Origin: Methylotenera oryzisoli
GTDB taxonomy: Bacteria > Pseudomonadota > Gammaproteobacteria > Burkholderiales > Methylophilaceae
DNA length: 64,000 nt
Direction: 5' to 3'
Assembly (NCBI RefSeq): GCF_004661485.1
Contig: NZ_PQVH01000005.1
Span: 186,001-250,000, forward strand
The notes below the pieces were generated by a model that was not told the origin of the DNA, did no database searches, and was given only the letters and a program-made list of their open reading frames with translations. A program made the position numbers and the translations under genes. This document shows, piece by piece, positions 9,072-19,837 of this stretch; within the stretch, counting starts at the first letter, position 1; each line of letters opens with the position of its first letter.

Positions 9072-10998
9072 GTAATTCTTCTTCAGTAATGGTGGCTGTG
9101 CCAGTGGCACTTGCCGGCACAGGGGCCGCTACTGCCGATGGTTCAATGGCTGGCATTTTTCCTAGCAGGTAATAGTCCATGACTTTTCTCGCGATCGGCC
9201 CCGCTGTCGAGCCGCCATGCCGGCCATTTTCTACAATAACAGCTACGGCAATGGTGGGGTCCTCGGCGGGTGCAAATGCAATAAACAAAGCGTGGTCAAG
9301 ATGGCGCTCGTTCATGCCATGCTCGTTGTATTTTTCATTTTGCTTAATGCCAATCACTTGTGCGGTACCAGTTTTTGCTGCGATGGAGTAAGGTGCATTT
9401 GCGCCCACACTTGCCGCAGTACCTCCTGGCAACGTGACGTCTACCATCCCGCGTTTTACGATGGCCATATTTTCAGGGTTTAGCTCAACGCGGTCTTGCA
9501 CGATGGCTTGGATATCCACTTGCTTGCCGGTTAAGCCGTTTTGAATTTTAGTGACTAAATGCGGCTTCATTGCGACGCCGTTGTTAGCCAAAATAGCAGT
9601 CGCTTGCGCCAGTTGCAGCGGTGTGACCAAGGTGTAGCCTTGACCAATGCCTACAATCACTGTTTCACCGGGGTACCACGGCTGTTTGTAGCGGCGCTTT
9701 TTCCATTCGGGTGTCGGTAGCAAACCGCCAATTTCACCCTTGATGTCTAAGTCGGATTTTCTGCCAAACCCAAAGTGACTGACAAATGATGTGAGCCTTT
9801 CAATACCCAGCTCCATGGCTAAACCATAGAAAAAAGTATCACAAGACACGGTAATTGCCTTTTGCATGTCTACCATGCCATGTCCGCTTGGCTTCCAGTC
9901 TCGGTAGCGGTGGCTGCTGCCAGCCAGCGTGAAGAAGCCGCCATCCTGAATGGAGAATGGCGGGTTGCGTTTCCCGGCCTCGAGTCCAGCCAGTGCCACA
10001 AACGGCTTGAATGTAGAGCCAGGCGGATAAATGCCGCGCAATGGCCGGTTGATTAAAGGTTTATCTAAAGACTCGTTGAGTAATTTCCAGTTCTCGCTAT
10101 CAATGCCATCTACAAACAGATTGGGGTTGAACGTAGGCTGGCTGACATAGGTGAGCACTTCACCCGTTTTAGGGTTGATGGCGACTAGTGCACCGCGTCT
10201 TTCGCCAAATGCCGTCTCCGCAATTTCCTGCAGTTTGCTGTCTGCAGATAAAATCAGATTGTCACCAGGAATCGGCGCATTGCTGGATAGCACCCTGACA
10301 GCGTGGCCGTCAGCATCAATTTCAACTTGCTGAAATCCGGTCACGCCATGCAGTTGTTGTTCATAAAACTGCTCTAACCCGCTTTTGCCGATGTGATCTG
10401 AGCCTTTATAGTTGGAGTAAACCCCATCTTTTTTCAGGTTCTCAATGTCTTTGTCGTTAATGCGTCCAATGTAGCCCACCATGTGTGAGCCTAGTTTACC
10501 CAATGGATAGTGTCTGAACAGGCGCGATTTAATCTCAACACCTGGAAAACGGAAGTGGTTCACCGCAAATTTGGCGGCTTCAATTTCGTTGAGATGAGTG
10601 CGTATTGGTGCACTTTCAAAGCTATGACTTTGCTCTCTAAACTTCTTAAAGCGTTTTTTATCCTGTGAGCTTACTTCAATCAATTGTCCTAGTTCGGCAA
10701 TGGTACTGTCGAGATTTTTAACTTTCGATGGTGTGATTTCTAAGGTATAAACAAAAAAGTTATGCGCAAGCACAACGCCGTTTTTATCTAAAATCAAACC
10801 ACGGTTTGGGATGGTAGGCACCAGCGAAATACGGTTATTTTCTGCCAGCGTTTGATAGTGGTCGTAATGCAGAATCTGCAGATAGTAAAAGCGGAACGCG
10901 AGTAGCGTGAATAAGCTGAGTACAATTAAGCCGGCTACGCCAAGACGTAGCCTAAAGTAATATTGCTCATGAATGTAGTTTTTGAGTTCAGCAACCAT
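9064..10998 (-). CDS. mrdA: penicillin-binding protein 2 (murein transpeptidase)
   Basis: 644 residues. PBP2 cross-links murein during rod elongation as partner of RodA. It has one N-terminal membrane anchor (about 15-35), a dimerisation domain and a transpeptidase domain with S328-T-F-K331, S-C-D (the SxN-type motif, V-S-C-D-T-F-F) and K542-T-G-T. A short Pro/Ala-rich tail ends the protein. It begins 7 bases after mreD. Confidence 0.97.
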   Translation of the reverse strand: MVAELKNYIHEQYYFRLRLGVAGLIVLSLFTLLAFRFYYLQILHYDHYQTLAENNRISLVPTIPNRGLILDKNGVVLAHNFFVYTLEITPSKVKNLDSTIAELGQLIEVSSQDKKRFKKFREQSHSFESAPIRTHLNEIEAAKFAVNHFRFPGVEIKSRLFRHYPLGKLGSHMVGYIGRINDKDIENLKKDGVYSNYKGSDHIGKSGLEQFYEQQLHGVTGFQQVEIDADGHAVRVLSSNAPIPGDNLILSADSKLQEIAETAFGERRGALVAINPKTGEVLTYVSQPTFNPNLFVDGIDSENWKLLNESLDKPLINRPLRGIYPPGSTFKPFVALAGLEAGKRNPPFSIQDGGFFTLAGSSHRYRDWKPSGHGMVDMQKAITVSCDTFFYGLAMELGIERLTSFVSHFGFGRKSDLDIKGEIGGLLPTPEWKKRRYKQPWYPGETVIVGIGQGYTLVTPLQLAQATAILANNGVAMKPHLVTKIQNGLTGKQVDIQAIVQDRVELNPENMAIVKRGMVDVTLPGGTAASVGANAPYSIAAKTGTAQVIGIKQNEKYNEHGMNERHLDHALFIAFAPAEDPTIAVAVIVENGRHGGSTAGPIARKVMDYYLLGKMPAIEPSAVAAPVPASATGTATITEEELHD

Positions 10999-11005
10999 AC
11001 TTACA

Positions 11006-11485
11006 TCACTTGCTACGGGAAGGTCTGCTGGTGTTTAAGCCAAGCGCAACGGCTGCCTGCCACAAGATGACGCCGGTGATGCTGGGCAGGAAGTAACTCC
11101 AACCCAAAACATCGTTACCGGAAAATATTTTAACGGTGAGCAAGGTAAGTTGTGAAATGATCAGCAATAACAATACATATACCAACTGTTGGGTGTTGCT
11201 AAATAATACTAGGCGACGCTGGTAGATAACGGCTACAAACGTGGTGACGGTGTAAGCCAGTGCATATTGGCCAAAGACGCCCCCAGTTGCCAGATCTACC
11301 CATAAGCCGATAAACCACGCGGTACCGATGTTGCATTTATTAGGGGCGCGCAGAATCCAGAAGATGATGACCAATAGCACAAAGTCTGGGCGTAACTTAA
11401 GCGCGGTGCCAGACCAAGGCAATAGTACGCATATAAATGCCACTAGCAGTGAAAAGTAGATGGTTTGTAACTTAGTCTTGTGCAT
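11006..11485 (-). CDS. mreD: rod shape-determining protein MreD
   Basis: 159 residues, five or six predicted membrane helices and little else, as usual for MreD. It is part of the MreBCD-RodA-PBP2 elongation complex in the inner membrane. Assignment relies on size, hydrophobicity, the L-R-P-D-F-V-L-L-V motif near residue 31 and its place between mreC and mrdA. Its start overlaps mreC by 14 bases. Confidence 0.94.
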   Translation of the reverse strand: MHKTKLQTIYFSLLVAFICVLLPWSGTALKLRPDFVLLVIIFWILRAPNKCNIGTAWFIGLWVDLATGGVFGQYALAYTVTTFVAVIYQRRLVLFSNTQQLVYVLLLLIISQLTLLTVKIFSGNDVLGWSYFLPSITGVILWQAAVALGLNTSRPSRSK

Positions 11486-12575
11486 GAGGCTTGTGGGTGG
11501 TGCTAGGTTCTGTGACTACAGCCGGTGTCGGGTTGGCTGGTTTTTTATGTTGATTTAAATTTTCAGTGGCTGGCACTGGCACTGCGGGTGTTTTGTTTTC
11601 AGGCACTTTACTTGCAGGTGACTGGGCCGCATCAGGCTTAGTGGGCGCCGCTGCTTTCGTTGCGATGTCGGCATTGCCCGGTTGCTGGGTGGCCGCGTTA
11701 GTGCTGGCGGGGTTGTCAGGCTGCGAGATGCTGACAATTAACACTTGCTTATGATTCTCAATGCCACCGGTAGGGATGCATACGATTCTTGCAAATGGAG
11801 AGTCTGCGCTGGTTTGAATATCTGTCACGGTTGCGACAGCCAACCCTTTAGGATAAACGCCGTCAATGCCAGAGGTAATCAGTTTGTCGCCGCGTTTGAT
11901 GTCTACGTTTGCAGGTAAAAAAGGCAAATCCAAGGTGTTGTCGCGGCCATGGCCAAAGGCAATGGCGCGCAAGCCATTACGCTCTATCTGGATAGGAATC
12001 GTGAGTGATTTGTCTGTAATCAGGGTGACTTCACTGCTTGCCGGGTAGGTGCGTGTTACTTGTCCAATCACACCTTTGGCATCAACCACTGCCGCACCAT
12101 CGACCACTTGCTGGTTGCTGCCGCGATTAACGATGATTTTCTTGGTAAAGGGATCGCGGCCTACATGCAGAATCTCACCAAGCTGGCTAAACTCTTCCAG
12201 TGATTGATTGGCTGCCAATAGCTCGCGCAGGTTAGTGTTTTCCAGCGTGAGTGCTTTCATTTTCTGCAGAGAAATGGCCTGTACTAGTGCTTGTTTCCTC
12301 AGAAACTGATTTTCATTCAGTAAGCGATGATGCGTAGAAAAGTACTCGCTGGTTGAGTCGTAGAGCACGGAGGGTGCGTTTGCAATCAGTTGCAAGGGCT
12401 GTAATACCACCATTAAGTGTTCACGTACGCTACCTAAATACTGCAGGCGTGAATCTGTCGCCATGAGCGCAAGGGAAAGCGCGGAGAAAAACGCTAGACG
12501 TGCCAGTGGGCTAGGGCCGCGCGCAAAAAAAGCTGGGGCTTGCTGTTGATCCAGATTTTGATGATAACCGGCCAT
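11472..12575 (-). CDS. mreC: rod shape-determining protein MreC
   Basis: 367 residues. MreC links cytoplasmic MreB filaments to periplasmic PBP2. A membrane helix lies near 25-40, followed by a coiled coil (about 75-120, N-E-N-Q-F-L-R-K-Q-A-L) and the beta-domain with V-N-R-G-S-N-Q-Q-V-V-D-G-A-A-V-V and I-T-S-G-I-D-G-V-Y-P-K-G. From about residue 285 to the end the chain becomes a low-complexity Pro/Ala/Thr/Lys-rich tail of roughly 80 residues, which E. coli MreC lacks to this degree. Confidence 0.96.
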   Translation of the reverse strand: MAGYHQNLDQQQAPAFFARGPSPLARLAFFSALSLALMATDSRLQYLGSVREHLMVVLQPLQLIANAPSVLYDSTSEYFSTHHRLLNENQFLRKQALVQAISLQKMKALTLENTNLRELLAANQSLEEFSQLGEILHVGRDPFTKKIIVNRGSNQQVVDGAAVVDAKGVIGQVTRTYPASSEVTLITDKSLTIPIQIERNGLRAIAFGHGRDNTLDLPFLPANVDIKRGDKLITSGIDGVYPKGLAVATVTDIQTSADSPFARIVCIPTGGIENHKQVLIVSISQPDNPASTNAATQQPGNADIATKAAAPTKPDAAQSPASKVPENKTPAVPVPATENLNQHKKPANPTPAVVTEPSTTHKPHAQD

Positions 12576-12622
12576 TGTGAGTGCGTTCTAGTTCCAAACT
12601 TTAATGCTATCAGATAGGTAAG

Positions 12623-12650
12623 ACATAGGCCGTAATAATACGGCCTATGT
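12623..12650. repeat. 12-bp perfect inverted repeat between mreB and mreC
   Basis: ACATAGGCCGTA is followed by a 4-base loop and its exact reverse complement. The hairpin lies in the 175-base mreB-mreC gap. Neither side has a long T-run, so it is not a textbook intrinsic terminator. It may stabilise the mreB mRNA end or partially uncouple mreB from mreCD. Confidence 0.65.
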
Positions 12651-12750
12651 TGTAATACAAGTAAATCAACAATTAGACTTGAGCGCAGGCGAGCTGTGCG
12701 GTTGTTACTTTAAGCCGCTTGCATCAAGGCTAGTGTTTTAGAGATATTGA

Positions 12751-13851
<1,101 letters not shown>

Positions 13852-13870
13852 TTAATCGTAGCTGACACGA

Positions 13871-13899
13871 TTAAGGTGCACGTAAAATCAGGTTATAAT
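13871..13899 (+). promoter_or_regulatory. candidate gatCAB promoter
   Basis: TTAAGG (13871-13876), 17 bases, then a perfect TATAAT (13894-13899). The -35 matches the sigma-70 consensus at only three of six positions. A start near 13906 would give a leader of about 190 bases before gatC. Prediction by eye only. Confidence 0.4.
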
Positions 13900-13923
13900 A
13901 CCGTATATCTTGTTGAAAATTAA
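13895..13923 (-). promoter_or_regulatory. candidate mreB promoter overlapping the gatCAB -10
   Basis: On the minus strand TTAATT (13918-13923), 17 bases, then TATTAT (13895-13900). Its -10 overlaps that of the opposing candidate promoter, so the two would compete for polymerase. The -35 is weak and the call is tentative. Confidence 0.3.
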
Positions 13924-13948
13924 GATGCATTAGAAAAATTAAGATGCA
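13916..13948. repeat. 14-bp direct repeat in the mreB-gatC intergenic region
   Basis: AAAATTAAGATGCA occurs at 13916-13929 and again at 13935-13948, 19 bases apart, close to two helical turns. A related ATTAAGGTGCA lies at 13870-13880. The first copy overlaps the candidate mreB -35, so the pair could be an operator. No regulator is identified. Confidence 0.6.
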
Positions 13949-14093
13949 CCAAGGGTAATTTTGTCTGAGTCGGGCAGGGGTAATGACTGTCGAGCCGCTG
14001 GCACGTTGCTTGAATATATAAACAATAGATTAAAAAGGTAGGTTTGTTGCAAACTTATCAAATTTCAACTAACCATTTCGGATTGTTAGAAGT

Positions 14094-14408
14094 ATGGCAC
14101 TGAGTACTGAAGATATTAAAAAAATAGCGCATCTGGCCCGTGTCGAAGTGAGTGATAGCGATGCTGCGGCAACCTTGTCAAAACTGACCGGTATTTTGGG
14201 GCTGATTGAGCAAATGCAAGCGGTGAATACCGATGGTATTGTGCCAATGTCGCATTCGCAGGATGTGGTGCAACGCTTGCGTGATGATGTGGTCACCAAA
14301 ACCAATCAACGTGAAGCATTCCAAAAAATTTCGCCAGAGCTTGGCAATGGCTCGAAAGAGCATGCTGTGGACAGCGGCCTGTATCTTGTTCCTAAAGTAA
14401 TCGAGTAA
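14094..14408 (+). CDS. gatC: Asp-tRNA(Asn)/Glu-tRNA(Gln) amidotransferase subunit C
   Basis: 104 residues. GatC wraps around GatA and GatB and stabilises the amidotransferase. The N-terminus ([17 protein letters not shown]) and the C-terminal [11 protein letters not shown] are standard. gatA follows after 7 bases. Confidence 0.97.
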   Translation: MALSTEDIKKIAHLARVEVSDSDAAATLSKLTGILGLIEQMQAVNTDGIVPMSHSQDVVQRLRDDVVTKTNQREAFQKISPELGNGSKEHAVDSGLYLVPKVIE

Positions 14409-14415
14409 TCGCAAT

Positions 14416-15900
14416 ATGATCAACAGTAGCTTAAAAACATTAGCCCAAATGTTGGCTAACAAAGAAATCTCTAGCGTAGAGCTTACCCAAACTTATCTGA
14501 ACCGAATTGATGCGCTGAATCCAACTATCAATGCTTACATTGCATTAGACCAAGATAAAACCTTGGCGCAAGCCAAGGCAGCAGATGTGCGTATTGCGGC
14601 TGGCAATGCTACCCCGCTGACTGGCATTCCGATTGCACAAAAAGATATCTTCTGTGCACAAGGCTGGAAAACCACTTGTGGCTCCAAGATGTTGGAGAAT
14701 TTTATTGCGCCTTATGACGCACACGTGATTACGCAGTTTGATAATGCCGGCGCCGTGAATTTGGGTAAAACCAATATGGATGAGTTTGCGATGGGTTCAT
14801 CCAATGAAACCAGTTACTTTGGTGGCGTAAAAAACCCTTGGGATTTTAGCCGCGTGCCTGGCGGCAGCAGTGGCGGTAGTGCAGCGGCAGTGGCTGCACG
14901 TTTGTGTGCTGCGGCAACGGGTACAGACACTGGTGGATCAATTCGCCAGCCAGCTTCGCTGTGTGGTTTTACTGGTTTGAAGCCGACCTATGGCGTGGTT
15001 TCACGCTACGGCATGATTGCCTTTGCTTCCAGCTTGGATCAGGCGGGCCCGATGGCGAAGTCTGCTGAAGACTGTGCGTTGATGATGAACGTGATGGCCG
15101 GTTTTGATGAGCGTGATTCAACCAGTTTGAATCGCGACAAAGAGGATTACACGCGTGATTTAAACAAGCCGTTACAGGGCTTGAAAATCGGCTTGCCTAA
15201 AGAGTTTTTTGCCGAAGGTTTAGATACTGGCGTGGGCAAAGTGATTGAAGATGCGATTGCTGAATACAAGAAACTAGGCGCTGAGATTGTGGATATTTCA
15301 CTGCCGAATACCGGTTTATCTATCCCGGTTTATTATGTATTAGCACCAGCGGAGGCATCTAGTAACTTGTCCCGCTATGACGGTGTGCGTTACGGTCACC
15401 GTACCGCAGAATATACAGATTTGATGGATATGTACTGTAAGAGCCGTGCTGAGGGTTTTGGTGCAGAGGTTAAGCGTCGTATTTTGATTGGTACCTATGT
15501 GTTAAGCGCAGGTTACTACGATGCGTACTACCTGAAAGCGCAGCAGATTCGCCGTTTAATTGCGCAAGATTTTGAAGAGGCCTTCAAAAAATGTGATGTG
15601 ATTATGGGGCCAGCAGCGCCATCTACTGCATTTAAAGCGGGTGAGAAGGTTGATGATCCGGTAGCGATGTATTTGCAAGACATTTACACCATCTCTACTA
15701 ACCTAGCCGGCTTGCCAGGCATGAGCGTGCCAGCAGGTTTTAGCACTAGCGCTGACGGTAAGGCTTTGCCAGTAGGTTTGCAGATTATTGGTAACTATTT
15801 TGATGAGGCACGTATGTTGAACGTTGCACATCAGTATCAACAAGTGACAGATTGGCATGCTCAAGCACCAAACTTGGATAAGCCAGAAGGAACCGCATAA
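14416..15900 (+). CDS. gatA: Asp-tRNA(Asn)/Glu-tRNA(Gln) amidotransferase subunit A
   Basis: 494 residues. GatA is the amidase that releases ammonia from glutamine and channels it to GatB. The amidase-signature catalytic triad is visible as K76 (A-Q-K-D-I), S151 in P-G-G-S-S-G-G-S and S175 in T-G-G-S-I-R-Q-P. Its stop overlaps the gatB start as TAATG, so the subunits are translationally coupled. The pathway makes Gln-tRNA, and possibly Asn-tRNA, from the mischarged species. Confidence 0.98.
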   Translation: MINSSLKTLAQMLANKEISSVELTQTYLNRIDALNPTINAYIALDQDKTLAQAKAADVRIAAGNATPLTGIPIAQKDIFCAQGWKTTCGSKMLENFIAPYDAHVITQFDNAGAVNLGKTNMDEFAMGSSNETSYFGGVKNPWDFSRVPGGSSGGSAAAVAARLCAAATGTDTGGSIRQPASLCGFTGLKPTYGVVSRYGMIAFASSLDQAGPMAKSAEDCALMMNVMAGFDERDSTSLNRDKEDYTRDLNKPLQGLKIGLPKEFFAEGLDTGVGKVIEDAIAEYKKLGAEIVDISLPNTGLSIPVYYVLAPAEASSNLSRYDGVRYGHRTAEYTDLMDMYCKSRAEGFGAEVKRRILIGTYVLSAGYYDAYYLKAQQIRRLIAQDFEEAFKKCDVIMGPAAPSTAFKAGEKVDDPVAMYLQDIYTISTNLAGLPGMSVPAGFSTSADGKALPVGLQIIGNYFDEARMLNVAHQYQQVTDWHAQAPNLDKPEGTA

Positions 15901-17348
15901 TGGAATGGGAAGTCGTTATTGGGTTGGAAACGCATACCCAGTTAAAAACAAATACTAAAATTTTCTCAGGGGCTTCAACTACTTACGGCGCCGAGCCTAA
16001 TACGCAAGCGTGTGAAGTGAGCATTGCCTTACCGGGTGTGTTGCCTGTACTGAATAAAGAAGCTGTGAATTGTGCGATTAAGTTTGGCTTAGCCGTACAT
16101 GCTGAAATTGCTCCGCGCTCAGTATTTGCGCGTAAAAACTATTTCTACCCAGATTTACCTAAAGGTTATCAAATCAGCCAGTATGAGTTACCGGTTGTGG
16201 GTAAAGGTGCGGTCACCATACAGGTGCCGGCAGTTGGCAAAAATGCTGCTTATGAAAAAGTGATTAATATCACGCGTGCACATTTGGAAGAAGATGCAGG
16301 TAAGTCTGTGCATGGTGCGGTAGAGGGTATGAGTGGAATTGATCTTAACCGTGCCGGTACGCCATTGCTAGAGATTGTGACCGAACCAGATATGCGCTCA
16401 GCGGCTGAAGCCGTGGCTTATGCAAAAAAACTGCATGAGCTCGTGCAGTGGATTGGTATTTGCGATGGCAATATGCAAGAAGGCAGTTTTAGATGTGATG
16501 TTAACGTTTCTGTACGCCCAAAAGGCACTGAAAAGTTGGGCACACGTCGTGAAATTAAAAATCTGAACTCATTCAAGTTCATGCAGCAAGCGATTGAGTA
16601 CGAAACACGCTGGCAGATTGAAACGCTGGAGGATGGCGGCACGATTCAGCAAGCTACCGTACTGTTTAACCCAGATACAGGTGAAACACGCGCGATGCGT
16701 AGCAAAGAGGAAGCGAATGACTATCGCTACTTCCCGGATCCTGATTTATTACCATTAGAAATTACTGAAGCCGATAAAGCACGTGTACAAGCAGAAATGC
16801 CAGAGTTACCAGAGGCGATGAAAGCTAGGTTTGAAAACCAGTTTGGCCTAACAAGCTATGATGCGGCCTCCTTAACGGCAAATCGTGCGCTTGCAGATTA
16901 TTTTGTTGCGGTAGTGAGTGCCGGCGCGGAAGCTAAGCCTGCCGCCAACTGGGTCATGGGGGCGATTTCAGCTAAGCTCAATGCGGAAGAAAAAACCTTG
17001 GCTGCATCGCCGGTGGCGGCTGAGAGCTTGGCAGCTTTGATTAAGCGCATCACAGATAACACTATTTCCAATAACGCAGCTAAGCAGGTGTTTGAGGCGA
17101 TGTGGAATGGTGAGGGTGAAGTGGATGCTATTATTGAAGCCAAAGGTCTCAAGCAAGTGTCTGATACAGGTGCCATTGAAGCGATTATTGATGAAGTGCT
17201 GGCGGCTAATGCCGCGATGGTAGAAGAGTTTAAAGCAGGCAAAGAAAAAGCATTTAATGCTTTGGTGGGCCAAGCGATGAAAGCTTCCAAAGGTAAAGCT
17301 AACCCTGCGCAAGTGAATGAAGTGTTGAAAAACAAGCTAGGCGCTTAA
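15900..17348 (+). CDS. gatB: Asp-tRNA(Asn)/Glu-tRNA(Gln) amidotransferase subunit B
   Basis: 482 residues. GatB binds tRNA, phosphorylates the misacylated residue and amidates it with GatA-derived ammonia. It starts [15 protein letters not shown], the typical E-x-H-x-Q-L metal and substrate region. Central [14 protein letters not shown] and N-L-N-S-F-K-F are conserved. The C-terminal GatB/YqeY tail domain covers about 335-480. Confidence 0.98.
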   Translation: MEWEVVIGLETHTQLKTNTKIFSGASTTYGAEPNTQACEVSIALPGVLPVLNKEAVNCAIKFGLAVHAEIAPRSVFARKNYFYPDLPKGYQISQYELPVVGKGAVTIQVPAVGKNAAYEKVINITRAHLEEDAGKSVHGAVEGMSGIDLNRAGTPLLEIVTEPDMRSAAEAVAYAKKLHELVQWIGICDGNMQEGSFRCDVNVSVRPKGTEKLGTRREIKNLNSFKFMQQAIEYETRWQIETLEDGGTIQQATVLFNPDTGETRAMRSKEEANDYRYFPDPDLLPLEITEADKARVQAEMPELPEAMKARFENQFGLTSYDAASLTANRALADYFVAVVSAGAEAKPAANWVMGAISAKLNAEEKTLAASPVAAESLAALIKRITDNTISNNAAKQVFEAMWNGEGEVDAIIEAKGLKQVSDTGAIEAIIDEVLAANAAMVEEFKAGKEKAFNALVGQAMKASKGKANPAQVNEVLKNKLGA

Positions 17349-17383
17349 TATTGCTTAGGTACTTGTTTTGCAGTGCCTATAAT

Positions 17384-17420
17384 AAAAAAATCCTGCGGTT
17401 AACTACCGCAGGATTTTTTT
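17384..17420. terminator. bidirectional intrinsic terminator between gatB and the DUF4124 gene
   Basis: A 16-bp inverted repeat with a 5-base loop. The core ATCCTGCGGT is flanked by seven A on the left and seven T on the right, so it works as a terminator on both strands. It lies 35 bases past the gatB stop and serves the convergent gene at 17506 as well. Confidence 0.92.
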
Positions 17421-17505
17421 ATTTACAGATTCATACATAAGATTAGCCGCGTTAGTGGCGTTCTTTATCTATCGCATCACATATTGCTTACAGCGTACTG
17501 CTAAT

Positions 17506-18189
17506 TTATGGTGCCAACTTAGCGGACTCATTTTTAAGTTGGGTATAGCGTTTTTTATCCTCTTCAAAACGCTTGCGAGTGTCGCTAATCGCCATGTTTT
17601 TGTCGGCGATATTTTTATCTAAGCGGCTAATTTGAGCTTGTTCATCTGCAATCTCAGCCTTGAGGTCTTTGGGGACGGCTTTCTTCTTCTGCTCAAAGCC
17701 GGCAGCCATGGACTTTTTGGTATCTAAGCTTTTTTGATGCGTAGCCCGGTCTTGCTTTAAGTTCTCCAAAGCAATTTTATCCAGTTGAATATTGCGCTCT
17801 AACGCTAAGTCAATTTCACCCACGTTAGTAAATGCGCCCAATAGTGCTTTATCTTTTTTCGCCTGCTCGGATTTTTCCTGCTCTATTTTATGCAGTTCGT
17901 CAGCATTGTCTTTGGTCGGCATGTTGTGCTTCACCGTAATGCCTTGGCGATTGATCAGCGAGTTTTCACGATTGGTATACTGGCTAGGCATGTTGTCGCC
18001 GTAGTGCGTGGTACCGTTCTCATCCTTCCATTTCAGAATTTTGCCGCCGCCCTCTGCTTTCGCATATTGTGCCGTACATAACAGTAAGCCCAAGCCTAAT
18101 GTAAACATGCTGTACATCACAAATTGACGGATAGATTGTGTGGCCACATGCGCTGATTGACTAGGTAGCGGTCTTAACAATTTTTGCAT
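17506..18189 (-). CDS. DUF4124 domain-containing exported protein with coiled coil
   Basis: 227 residues from the ATG at 18189; a GTG at 18219 would add ten residues. A hydrophobic signal segment ends about residue 40 (T-A-Q-Y-A-K-A-E). The DUF4124 motif follows: I-L-K-W-K-D-E-N-G-T-T-H-Y-G-D. The remainder is highly charged (Lys/Glu/Gln) and predicted to be coiled coil. Function is unknown; DUF4124 domains occur on many exported proteins of beta- and gammaproteobacteria. It lies 59 bases downstream of pyrE. Confidence 0.8.
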   Translation of the reverse strand: MQKLLRPLPSQSAHVATQSIRQFVMYSMFTLGLGLLLCTAQYAKAEGGGKILKWKDENGTTHYGDNMPSQYTNRENSLINRQGITVKHNMPTKDNADELHKIEQEKSEQAKKDKALLGAFTNVGEIDLALERNIQLDKIALENLKQDRATHQKSLDTKKSMAAGFEQKKKAVPKDLKAEIADEQAQISRLDKNIADKNMAISDTRKRFEEDKKRYTQLKNESAKLAP

Positions 18190-18248
18190 TTTGTCTTCAA
18201 TAACCTTTCCAGTGGCCACATTTAAGGGGGCATTATTTAACCACGATA

Positions 18249-18902
18249 CTAAATGACGCCATATTTTTGTCGATATGCCTCGACTGCATGCAAATTCTGC
18301 GCCATCTCGGTTTTGTCATTTAAATAGGCTAAAAGATCGTTTAAATTGGCAATGGCGCATACCGGTATTTTGTTGCTGTTGATGACTTCCTGCACTGCTG
18401 AGAGCTCGCCCAGACCTTTCTCTTGTCTATCGATGGCAATCGCCACACCGCAAGCTGTGGCGCCGCTGGCGTTGATGAGTTCGACAGATTCACGCACTGA
18501 GGTGCCTGCTGAAATCACATCGTCGATGATGAGAACTCGACCCTTGAGTGGGCTGCCCACAATCACGCCGCCTTCGCCATGGTCTTTGGCCTCTTTGCGA
18601 TTGTAGGCGTAAGGTACATTGTGACCATCTTTGGCAAGTGCAATGGCAATACTTGCCGCTAATGTAATGCCTTTGTAAGCTGGGCCAAACAGCATGTCGA
18701 ACGCAATACCTGAGTTTTTAATCGCTTGTGCGTAAAACTCGCCAAGCTTCATCAGGCTTTCACCATCGTTAAATAAACCGGCATTAAAAAAGTACGGGCT
18801 TAATCGGCCGGCCTTGGTTTTAAATTCACCAAACTTTAAAACCTCTTTTTGGATTGCAAATGCGATAAAATCTTGCCTGAATTGATCGAGTGATTGGGTC
18901 AT
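18249..18902 (-). CDS. pyrE: orotate phosphoribosyltransferase
   Basis: 217 residues. It joins orotate to PRPP to form OMP in pyrimidine synthesis. The PRPP-binding signature [13 protein letters not shown] lies near 122-134, and the N-terminal [16 protein letters not shown] matches the dimeric bacterial enzyme. It diverges from xthA, with only 33 bases between the starts. Confidence 0.97.
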   Translation of the reverse strand: MTQSLDQFRQDFIAFAIQKEVLKFGEFKTKAGRLSPYFFNAGLFNDGESLMKLGEFYAQAIKNSGIAFDMLFGPAYKGITLAASIAIALAKDGHNVPYAYNRKEAKDHGEGGVIVGSPLKGRVLIIDDVISAGTSVRESVELINASGATACGVAIAIDRQEKGLGELSAVQEVINSNKIPVCAIANLNDLLAYLNDKTEMAQNLHAVEAYRQKYGVI

Positions 18903-18935
18903 GATAGTTTCTGTTAATTATTTTGGAATGAAGTT

Positions 18936-19706
18936 TTGAAGATTATATCGTTAAATTTAAATGGCATTCGTTCTGCAACTAACAAAGGGTTGTATGCATG
19001 GCTAAAAAAACAAGATGCTGATGTCATCTGCATGCAGGAAATCAAAGCGCAAGCTGGCGATATGACTGATCAAATGCTGAATCCAGAAGGTTATTACGGC
19101 TATTTTCATTATGCAGAAAAAAAAGGCTATAGCGGTGTTGGTATCTATGCAAAAACTAAAGCAGATAGCGTGATTGAGGGCTTGGGGATTGCCGATATCG
19201 ACAGTGAGGGACGTTATCTTGAGGCCAGATTTGGTAACTTGAGCGTGGTGTCATTGTATTTGCCGTCAGGCTCTAGCGGAGAAGAACGCCAAGCTTTTAA
19301 GTTTAGCGTGATGGAGCGGTTTATGCCGCAATTACAGGCGCTGGTGCAAAGCGGGCGTGACGTGGTGATTTGCGGTGACTGGAATATTGCGCACAAAGAG
19401 GCTGATCTGAAAAACTGGAAAGGTAACCGTAAGAACTCAGGTTTTCTGCCTGAAGAGCGCGCATGGATGACTCAATTGTTTGTTGAAATGGGCTGGGTAG
19501 ATGTTTATCGCACATTACATCCAGATACTACCGATGCTTGTTACACGTGGTGGAGTAACCGCGGTCAGGCATGGGCGAATAATGTGGGTTGGCGTATTGA
19601 CTACCAAATTGCGACCCCAGCTTTGGCAGCCAAAGCTGTATCAACCAGTGTGTATAAGGATGAGCGCTTTAGTGATCATGCACCTTTAATCATCGATTAT
19701 GCTTAA
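18936..19706 (+). CDS. xthA: exodeoxyribonuclease III
   Basis: 256 residues. An AP endonuclease and 3' exonuclease of the EEP superfamily, active in base-excision repair. Seen are L-N-L-N-G-I-R, M-Q-E-I-K-A-Q (metal-binding Glu34), G-D-W-N-I-A-H (catalytic Asp/Asn) and the terminal S-D-H-A-P-L histidine. The start codon is TTG at 18936. It is preceded by GGAATGAAG and yields the canonical M-K-I-I-S-L-N-L-N-G, with no upstream ATG in frame. Confidence 0.95.
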   Translation: MKIISLNLNGIRSATNKGLYAWLKKQDADVICMQEIKAQAGDMTDQMLNPEGYYGYFHYAEKKGYSGVGIYAKTKADSVIEGLGIADIDSEGRYLEARFGNLSVVSLYLPSGSSGEERQAFKFSVMERFMPQLQALVQSGRDVVICGDWNIAHKEADLKNWKGNRKNSGFLPEERAWMTQLFVEMGWVDVYRTLHPDTTDACYTWWSNRGQAWANNVGWRIDYQIATPALAAKAVSTSVYKDERFSDHAPLIIDYA

Positions 19707-19837
19707 TAAAGCGAGTGATTGAGCGAGCGGGATCAGGGGTGGGGGCACAGAGCGGTGAGGCCTAGATAGCATGCGTTTGCGGCGCGGTGATGAGTGCCGT
19801 GCAGCGAAGTTGGCGTAGTCTTTTAATCCGTGCTTTC

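Noticed and set aside
19707-19837. Possible terminator between convergent xthA and the permease gene
   Set aside because: I looked for a hairpin with T-run in this 131-base gap and found none.
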